Shown here piece by piece: positions 57,571 through 64,000 of a stretch of 64,000 nt of DNA (the first letter of the stretch is position 1; every line of letters starts with the position of its first letter). The stretch covers positions 81,452,895 through 81,516,894 of the forward strand of contig OY294044.1 of the NCBI GenBank assembly GCA_958510825.1, written 5' to 3'. This DNA comes from Brachypterus glaber (lineage: Eukaryota > Arthropoda > Insecta > Coleoptera > Kateretidae). The position numbers were made by a program, and so were the translations under genes. The notes under the pieces were generated by a model. It saw only the letters and a program-made list of their open reading frames with translations. It had not been told where the DNA came from and ran no database searches.

Positions 57571-58080
57571 TTGAAATGTTTAACATTCTTCGAATTGTCT
57601 CACGCCTCTATACGAAAAAAGTGCATGGCGATTTTTTGGTCACTTTTGCCGCGATTAAGTTTTTATGTCGCGAAAACTAATAACAATTACTTCAAGACAA
57701 AACTTTTAGTCAACACAAAAGATATGGTCCCCTCCTTAAATAAAAGTGGTATTTATAAATTGGAATGCGAAACTTGTAAAAAATTTTATATAGGAAAAAC
57801 TTCAAGACAACTCTTAACTCGAACAAAAGAGCACATACAAAGACCTAATTCATCAACATTTGGTCACCATATAGAATTTAATAAGCACACTTTTCAACCC
57901 CCGTTAAACTCAAAAATTTTACATCATCTTAATTTACATAAATATAATATTAAACTTGGCCTTTATGAAGATTTAGAAATAGCAAGAGGCCTACTTAGAA
58001 GTCCTGATCTTTGCATAAATACGCAAACTAATTTGAATACAAAAGTTAAATTGAAACCTTTATTTAAAAACCTTTTATAG
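57571..58080 (+). pseudogene. Penelope-like element, C-terminal GIY-YIG endonuclease fragment
   Basis: A 169-codon frame. From about residue 44 it reads LLVNTKDMVPSLNKSGIY KL, with GIY at 60-62, a C-x2-C pair (66, 69), YIG at 73-75, and then GKTSRQLLTRTKEH (75-88), which carries the arginine and Glu-His expected of the catalytic domain. Ten residues separate GIY and YIG. This pairing of a CxxC with GIY-YIG is characteristic of Penelope-like retroelements, whose endonuclease sits at the protein's C-terminus. The reverse transcriptase upstream is missing, so the copy is 5'-truncated; the first ~40 residues probably come from flanking DNA. The domain itself looks uninterrupted to a natural stop at 58080. 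Confidence 0.83.
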
Positions 58081-58099
58081 TCCAATCATTTCTGCTCAC

Positions 58100-58200
58100 C
58101 CTGTATTTTCATTTTTCTTTTTTTTTTTCATTTTTCAATTTTTCAATTTTTTCATTTTTCATATTTTAATTTTTCATATTTTCTTTTCATTCTTTAACCT
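58100..58200. repeat. TTTTTCA-type low-complexity tract
   Basis: Repeated TTTTTCAATTTTTCATTTTT-like units just downstream of the Penelope-like stop codon, probably its decayed 3' region or an independent simple repeat. A CGCCACTTTT repeat follows at 58215-58245. Confidence 0.75.
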
Positions 58201-58329
58201 CTTGTGGTTACTAACCAATTTTCGCCACTTTTCGCCACTTTTCGCCCGGCCAAGTAAATATTGTATTTTTTAAACAAAGAGCAAATACAGAATTTGTTTG
58301 GTTGGGTGGAAGTGGGAGTGTATGTATGT

Positions 58330-58400
58330 CTTGTATCCTTTTTGGGTAGAACTTTTGTCCCTGTCTAATCTAACGGGAGAAATCCCCATTAAAACAGGGG
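58330..58400 (-). repeat. copy of the 428-660 repeat with conserved peptide
   Basis: The minus strand encodes LMGISPVRLDRDKSSTQKG, against LMEISPFRIDRDKSYIQKG at 430-490. Confidence 0.55.
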
Positions 58401-59045
58401 GGTAGACACACACAGCTAACCGGCGTTACCACAAAAATTGCCTATTATTTAAAATTCCCGCACTTTATTTAAGTTGGTACTCCGTACAATGTCAAATGTC
58501 GGAACTAGTTCTGAAATGATTTTTCTTTTTAATTGTGTTTCGTAAATCCTTTTAAATGTTTAAATGTTTTAAATGTTATACAATGTGATCGTAATTTACT
58601 GCACAGATAAGAGTAGGCTGACCCTAACAAGTAAGTGAAAAAACATAACCTAAAATATTTGTTCAATTTTTAATAAAACCGTTAACCATTCTTTAAAAAA
58701 AAAAAAATTTTCCCTTACTTTTTAGGGCCTGCCCTGAGGATGGTACCGGAATGGTGCCGAAAGCGCTAGGCTGCTAATTTTATACTTTTATTTTATACCA
58801 ATATACAAAATTTAACCTATATTTAAAATTTGTGGTATACTGTCAAAAAACCTTATTAATTAATAACAATGAAATACGCCTCGAAGTAAAAAAACTTTCA
58901 GCTTTGCTATTGCTTAGCTTATTCTATAGATAACACTGTCCCACAACGAAAATATACTTTTTTTTCTGACATAACCTATCTTGAAGCATTTTTTCTCCTG
59001 ATTCCAAATCTTTTTTCAGATTTGGGCTACGACCTCACAGTTTTT
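58400..59045. other. stretch without recognisable gene
   Basis: AT-rich; nothing recognised. Confidence 0.4.
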
Positions 59046-59050
59046 ATATA

Positions 59051-59541
59051 CAGGGTGTTTAAGAAAAAAAACACATTTTTTTAAATGTCTGTAGATCTTG
59101 CATTAATAAATATTTTTTAATTAAATTTGGAAGATTTTTTTAAATATAGACCTTAGTTTTACTGTCAAATTTTTAAAAGATGAATTTTTCTAAGCGAATG
59201 AAATTAAAACATTCTGTATTTATCTGGCTTTATTTTGTTTTTTAAAGTTTTTACGGGGAGCTTCTAGAACTGTCGCTACATCAATTTTAAGTGCGCCGTG
59301 TTGAAAAAATGTAGAGGTCGCTCACAGCATTTTTTTATAAGTTATGTCTCTTTAGTTTTCCTATTTTTTTTTAAGGTACAAGGATTTTTTTTTTAATTTT
59401 TTTCAACACGGCATGGTATAAAAGAATAGTTAATGGACAACCTCAAAAAAAATCAAATTTTTTTCTTTCAAAATGGCGGAGCTGTGCCCTTTTTATTTTC
59501 GGCGAAACCAGAAGTGTCAAAAAATATCCTGAAACACCCGG
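59051..59541. mobile_element. 491-bp TA-flanked TIR element
   Basis: The left end is TA|CAGGGTGTTTAAG and the right end is the inverse of TA|CCGGGTGTTTCAG, with TA at 59049-59050 and 59542-59543. GCCGTGTTGAAAAAA near 59296 pairs with TTTTTTTCAACACGGC near 59398-59413. There is no transposase. The ends resemble those of 713-1282 for the first nine bases. Confidence 0.65.
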
Positions 59542-60041
59542 TATATTGGACTTTAACTAAAGACAAAAAAAAAACCTAAAAAAAATTAAATTGAATTGCC
59601 TAAAAACCGAATTTATTATTCAAAAAAGCTAAAAAAATATATAATAATTAATTATTTTTTTGGATATCCATTAAAAAAAATAGTGTTTTTTTGTGGAGAC
59701 ATATTGGGTTATACGCATAATTTTTTTAGACAATGAACAAAATTTTTTGTGCCTGTCATTACGCCATTGTTCGTTACCCGCCACCATATTTTCCATTCGG
59801 TCACACAGCATTCATGTTCCCCACACTCTGTTTTTTTGGCAGAAACTAGATTGTTGGTCAGTACAGATACTATACAGTCTGATGCTGGATGCCAAAACCA
59901 AATGAAGAAAAAATCGATTTAACATTCGTTTTCTGGATCACAAGACTCAAAAATCGGCAAACAAAAATCCAAAAATACATGGCTTTCAACCTTTAAACAA
60001 ATAAGCGCAAAAACATATTAATTTGGACTTTTTAAAATATA

Positions 60042-60061
60042 CTGTCCATTATAATGGACAG
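60042..60061. repeat. perfect 20-bp palindrome
   Basis: CTGTCCATTATAATGGACAG is exactly self-complementary. Confidence 0.85.
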
Positions 60062-61126
60062 TGGCCCCTGTTAGGATCCGGGTGGTCCAATATTGAGTAC
60101 GGAGTCCTTCTGTCCACTTCAACGTTGAAAAAACCCGCCTATTACCACTATGATTTACTGACCACTCAGTCGGGTTACATTTTAATTTTTCATTTAATAT
60201 ACCTGCCTGTGAGATACACAGATTTATATCTTTCTAAGGAGGTAAGATTCATGTTGTTTTTTTTTTTTGTTTTAACCCGTCCGTCAAATTTGATGTCAGT
60301 TTGTCATCACAAGGTATCAATTAGGGTAGAGAATTTTTAGTTGATGACTTTAACGTACAGGTGGGCTTGTAAATAAAAAATATACAGGATGTGCTGCAAA
60401 ATACATTTGATTTATGAAAAATAAATAAAACATAAGTATAAATATATTATAATAGAAAAAAATCATTTAAAAATATTAGGTAAAACTATGGAAAGTCCAA
60501 ACCTTGTAGCACCCCAAGTTTAATTATTCTGTCAAGAACTACAATGCTATTTAAGGCGTAAAGTGCAAGAGTGGCCCATCTTTATGAAAATATCGAGATA
60601 ATGGCTATTTAAATTTCTCCGATTATTTAATCTTTAATCTAGGACACCTTATTTTATTTAAAAATTTTCTGTTAGGGTTTTTAGACTCAACCAACATTAA
60701 GGTAATGTATGACAAACAAATTTATTTTACTTTCTTTACTTTCTTAGAGAAAAAAATTGGTGGGTCACTATTGCACTACATTGTGTTCATTTGGGCCACT
60801 ATTGCATTATGAACGAGATCTGACCTTCAATAACACGATTTTTTTTTAGTAGATCTAACCTCACATTTTGTTAAACCGTTCGTACCACTTTTTGAATTTT
60901 GTACCTAACTTCAGAGAGTTCAATAAAATATGTCAAATGAACGCAACCGATTATTTTGTGTCACCATTAAATTCGTGAAAAATAGTGGCAAAATACGTTT
61001 AAAAGCTGCGGGACTAGGATCAAAACCTAGCCCTATTCATGGTCCTTTGACATCGGATGGTACAAGACACCTGTAAGTGTTTTAAACACGAAAAAACAAG
61101 AAAAAACCAAAATTCCAGAAACATTG

Positions 61127-61134
61127 TGACGTCA
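61127..61134. promoter_or_regulatory. CRE-like TGACGTCA site, possibly in the BEL/Pao 5' LTR
   Basis: An 8-bp palindrome matching the CREB/ATF consensus, about 700 bp upstream of the gag start and preceded by TG. If the LTR covers this region it could be a promoter element. Without a second LTR copy this stays a guess; a chance match in 64 kb is plausible. Confidence 0.25.
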
Positions 61135-61394
61135 CGGCCACCTGTTTGCAAGCACGGACATAGCAGGGTAGAGCGCAACTTCGTTAAAAACGCGGATGGG
61201 CACCAGACAGCATAGACATAAAAAGTGGATAGATGGCTTAATTTAAATAAATCACAAAAATAAGTAAGTCCGTTCCTTTTTCCATTAAATCATAACAGCT
61301 TAGTTCATTTTGCGTCAATTTAGTTTTTTCATAATTTATTTTTTGGTTTTTAATTGATAAATTAAAATAAAATTATCAGTTAATTTATTAATAC

Positions 61395-61740
61395 ATTTAA
61401 TTCGATTCAATACGCTTTAATTCGATTCAATACGTTCCAATACGATTCAATACGTTTTAATTCGATAAAATAAGTTAAATACGATAAAATACGTTCCAAT
61501 ACGATTCAATACGTTTTAATTCGATAAAATAAGTTAAATACGATAAAATACGTTCTAATACGATTCAATACGCTTTAATTCGATTCAATACGCTCTAATA
61601 CGATTCAATACATTTTAATTCGATAAAATAAGTTAAATACGATACAATACGTTCAAATTCGATTTGATACATTCCAATTCGATTTAATACGATTTAATAC
61701 GCTTCAATACGATTTAATACATTTTAATACGACATATACC
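61395..61740. repeat. TACGATTCAATACG minisatellite with a 59-bp higher-order period
   Basis: Units such as AATACGATTCAATACG and TTAATTCGATAAAATAAG alternate for about 345 bp. A 59-bp block repeats almost exactly at 61441 and 61500, with partial repeats after. It ends about 95 bp before the gag ATG, so it probably forms part of the BEL/Pao untranslated leader. Confidence 0.88.
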
Positions 61741-61834
61741 AATAAAATTCATTACGTTAAAAGTTTGTAAATTTTAATACGAAATAATTACGAAATAATA
61801 AATTATTTAGTCATAGCTTAAACTACAAGAAAAC

Positions 61835-62302
61835 ATGGATGATTTCGATACATTTATGTTTAGACGTTCAGTCCAACTAGACGCTTTAGATAGGTTTAGG
61901 CAGTTTTTATTAAACTTGAATTTTGAAGATGGAAAATATTTAACTTTGGTAGAATCTAGATTGGAAAAGCTTGATGGTATATGGCAAGAGTTTCAATGTT
62001 GTCAGGGTCCTATAGAGTTTTTAGATAATCATCCTGAGCAACTAAATCAACGCGTACAGTTTGAAGATAGTTATTTTGAATTAGTTTCACAAGCAAAATC
62101 TTATTTAAATACACATAAAAATAAAACTCAAATTAAAAACGAAACAAAATATGATTACGACCATACAAATAACGTTAAATTACCAATTTTACAAATTCCT
62201 TCTTATTCTGGTGCGTATGAGGACTGGTTTCAATTTATGGAAACATTTAACGTACTCATCCACTCAAATGATAGCATACCATTATTAACAAGTTTTATTA
62301 TT
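61835..62302 (+). CDS. BEL/Pao retrotransposon gag, N-terminal part, ends at a frameshift
   Basis: 156 codons from ATG at 61835; ATG is preceded by AAGAAAAC, a suitable insect context. The N-terminus is the usual charged gag region of BEL/Pao elements (FLLNLNFEDGKYLTLVESRL at 24-43). At 116-138, LPILQIPSYSGAYEDWFQFM matches the start of the DUF1759 gag domain (LPK-LP-FSG---W--F). The frame stops at 62300-62302, but the domain clearly continues in another frame from about 62284, so the stop results from a single-base length change near 62275-62284. Because the break is inside a conserved domain, it is a mutation or sequence error and not programmed frameshifting. Confidence 0.85.
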
Positions 62303-64000
62303 TAAAATCGGCCTTGAAGGGTGAAGCTTTAAAAGTAATTCAGTCGTTAGAGGTCAGCGAAACAAACTATACATTAGCACTAGATTTATTAAAAAATAGA
62401 TTCGAGAATAAAAGACTTATTATTCATAATCACATGAAAGCAATTTTTGAGTTACCTACATTAAATAAAGAAAATCACATTGAACTTAGACAAATGGTAG
62501 ATGGCATTAATAATCATATTAGGGCATTAAAATCTTTAGGAGAACCTACTGATACATGGAATACACCTATTATTTACTTATTAGCAAATAAACTCGATAG
62601 TATTACTAGACGCGACTGGGAAGCATACCAAAATGACAATTCGAAAAATACGTTAGAAGATTTTATTAATTTTATTAATAATAAATGCACATTATTAGAA
62701 ACTATAAATGCAAAAAAGGGCGTTACTCAAACAAAAGTGGGTTTACAATCATTCGATAAAAACAATGTTTACAAATCTTTTGGTTCCAATCGGACAACAA
62801 ATTCGTTTACAATACAGACTGATAGAGTATGTATTTATTGTAAAGAACCCAATCATCTATTATATAACTGTGAAAAATTTATTGCATTGCCTGTTATTCA
62901 ACGAATAAATGAAATAAAGAGCAGAAAATTATGTTTAAATTGTTTTAGGGATAATCATTTTTCACCGGAGTGTAAAAGAACAACTTGTCGTAAATGCGGA
63001 AAATTACATAATACCATTTTACATATGGATTCATTTAATAATCAAGGTTCAAATTCTTTTAATTCAAATAATTCGAGAATAAATCAAAACGCTACAAATC
63101 AAAATACGATAAATCAAAACGCTATAAATCAAAACGCTACACATCAAAATGCTAGAAATCAAAATTATAATACAAATCAATATACTGCAAATCAAAATAC
63201 AAACCGTAACCCAAATTTTCAAAATTATAATACAAATCAAAATCAGTCAAATTCATATCATGTAAATCAAACTTTAAATAATCCGAGGCAAATTACAAAT
63301 GAAAATATGGAAAATTCAAACAACTCAAACGCATATCACGCGGAGCATACTAATCACGTAAACGAAACGGAAAACAGTCAAATTTTTAATCATTCAAATT
63401 TAAGTTCATGCAATACTTCAGTATTATTATCTACAGCAGTTGTTAATATATTAGATGTAAATGGAAAAGCGCATAATTGTCGCGTTTTGTTAGACAATGG
63501 CTCACAGTCAAATTTTATAAGACAAGATTTATTGCAAACTTTAAATTTAAAAACAAATCCAATAAATATTTCAATTTCGGGTGTAGGAGGTTCAAATTCA
63601 GCCGTAAATACTTACACTGAAGCTACTATTCAATCAAAATACTCAAATTTTAATATAAAGTTACAATTTTTAGTTTTACCTAATATAACGGGTCAACTTC
63701 CAGTAATTAAACATAATAAACAAAACTTTAATATCCCTTACAACGTGCAATTAGCTGATCCAAATTTTAATTTACCTGGTAAAATAGATGCTCTTTTGGG
63801 AGCTGAAATATTTTGGCAACTATTATGTGTTGGACAAATAATTCGTAAAGGCCAACCTACGTTACAAAAAACGCAACTAGGGTGGATAATTTCGGGTACT
63901 TTAAATCAAAATCATAATAATACTTCAAAAAATCAAACATTATGTAACTTTAGCATGCAAGAATTAAATAGAAACGTAGAAAGGTTCTGGCAGGTTGACG
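62284..64000 (+). pseudogene. BEL/Pao gag-protease frame (continuation), runs off window
   Basis: Open without stop from about 62284 to the window edge (572 codons), but out of phase with the ATG at 61835. The rest of DUF1759 comes first (GEALKVIQSL; RALKSLGEP; LANKLDSITRRDWE). Zinc knuckles follow: CX2CX4HX4C at 62830-62871, a second at 62932-62973, and a C-C-H-H variant at 62986-63024. An Asn/Gln-rich linker of ATNQN-like units spans 63028-63410. The retropepsin-like DUF1758 domain has LLDNGSQSNFI (63487-63519) with the catalytic Asp, and further on LLGAEIFWQLL (63793-63825) and LGWIISGT (63877-63900). Reverse transcriptase, RNase H and integrase should follow beyond the window. Confidence 0.88.

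Larger units (their letters stand above)
59545..61380. other. upstream flank of the BEL/Pao frame; 5' LTR not delimited
   Basis: Short frames only (59693-59905, 60023-60340 plus), none recognisable. The 5' LTR and primer-binding site of the downstream BEL/Pao element should lie in the later part of this stretch, but with the 3' LTR outside the window the boundaries cannot be set. A CRE-like TGACGTCA is at 61127-61134, and a tRNA-T-arm-like CTAGGTTTTGATCCTAG (minus strand) is at about 61005-61021. Confidence 0.4.

Noticed and set aside
60995..61055. tRNA fragment or primer-binding site upstream of the BEL/Pao frame
   Set aside because: Only a T-arm-like CTAGG...CCTAG stem is visible; without the LTR boundary or a matching tRNA the call is unsupported.
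61835..62302. Programmed ribosomal frameshift in the BEL/Pao gag
   Set aside because: The break lies inside a conserved gag domain, no slippery heptamer or downstream fold is apparent, and BEL/Pao elements usually use one gag-pol frame.
62708..62908. 66-codon plus-strand frame
   Set aside because: Out-of-frame shadow of the BEL/Pao zinc-knuckle region.

Overview
The window looks like AT-rich, repeat-dominated intergenic DNA from an arthropod nuclear genome, most likely an insect. The evidence is the transposon set: an RTE-type LINE, several LINE 3' fragments of the Jockey/CR1-like kind, a Penelope-like GIY-YIG fragment, a BEL/Pao gag-pol start, tRNA-derived SINEs and many MITE-like or fold-back DNA elements. 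I cannot fix the order or species. I found no host protein-coding gene and no rRNA, CRISPR array or prokaryotic feature. Every protein I recognise belongs to a transposable element (TE).

Layout. 1-9.7 kb: a TA-flanked small element (713-1282), a 5'-truncated LINE on the minus strand split by a 424-bp TA-flanked MITE (3207-3630), a 200-N assembly gap (3843-4042), and a fold-back repeat whose right arm carries a SINE (7095-7380). 9.7-17.2 kb: two long fold-back structures (10131-11303, holding SINE and LINE fragments; 11873-16093, with arms of about 750 bp), a three-copy tandem repeat, a palindromic PIF/Harbinger-type MITE and another 424-bp TA-flanked MITE. 17.4-20.3 kb: a decayed LINE reverse transcriptase, a 261-bp direct duplication and a 1.3-kb fold-back element ending CACGG/CCGTG. 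20.3-28 kb: dispersed repeats, a 740-bp element with 8-bp target-site duplications (TSDs), an RTE insertion with matched TSDs (25079-26181) and a three-armed inverted repeat. 28.9-34.8 kb: a 3-kb relative of the 740-bp element with an hAT-type MITE nested in it, then a LINE 3' end and a SINE. 35.2-38.3 kb: a 2.7-kb fold-back element with a perfect 26-bp palindrome, and a 119-bp hairpin MITE. 40-51.5 kb: microsatellites, tandem duplications, short near-perfect hairpins, a fourth SINE and a compound terminal-inverted-repeat (TIR) element (49809-50869). 53-60 kb: dispersed repeats, two inverted repeats, a Penelope-like C-terminus and another TA-flanked element. 61.4-64 kb: a minisatellite-like leader followed by a BEL/Pao gag-protease reading frame, broken once by a frameshift and running off the window.

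The components do not form a pathway. The window records successive insertions, and several nesting orders can be read directly: MITE into LINE, SINE into fold-back arm, hAT MITE into the 8-bp-TSD element, Harbinger MITE into the 4.2-kb fold-back. The most noteworthy items are the 8-bp-TSD family with TGACATTAC-like subterminal arrays and TIRs that co-vary within each copy, the unusually high density of long inverted repeats, and the SINE family that joins one body to different tRNA-like heads.
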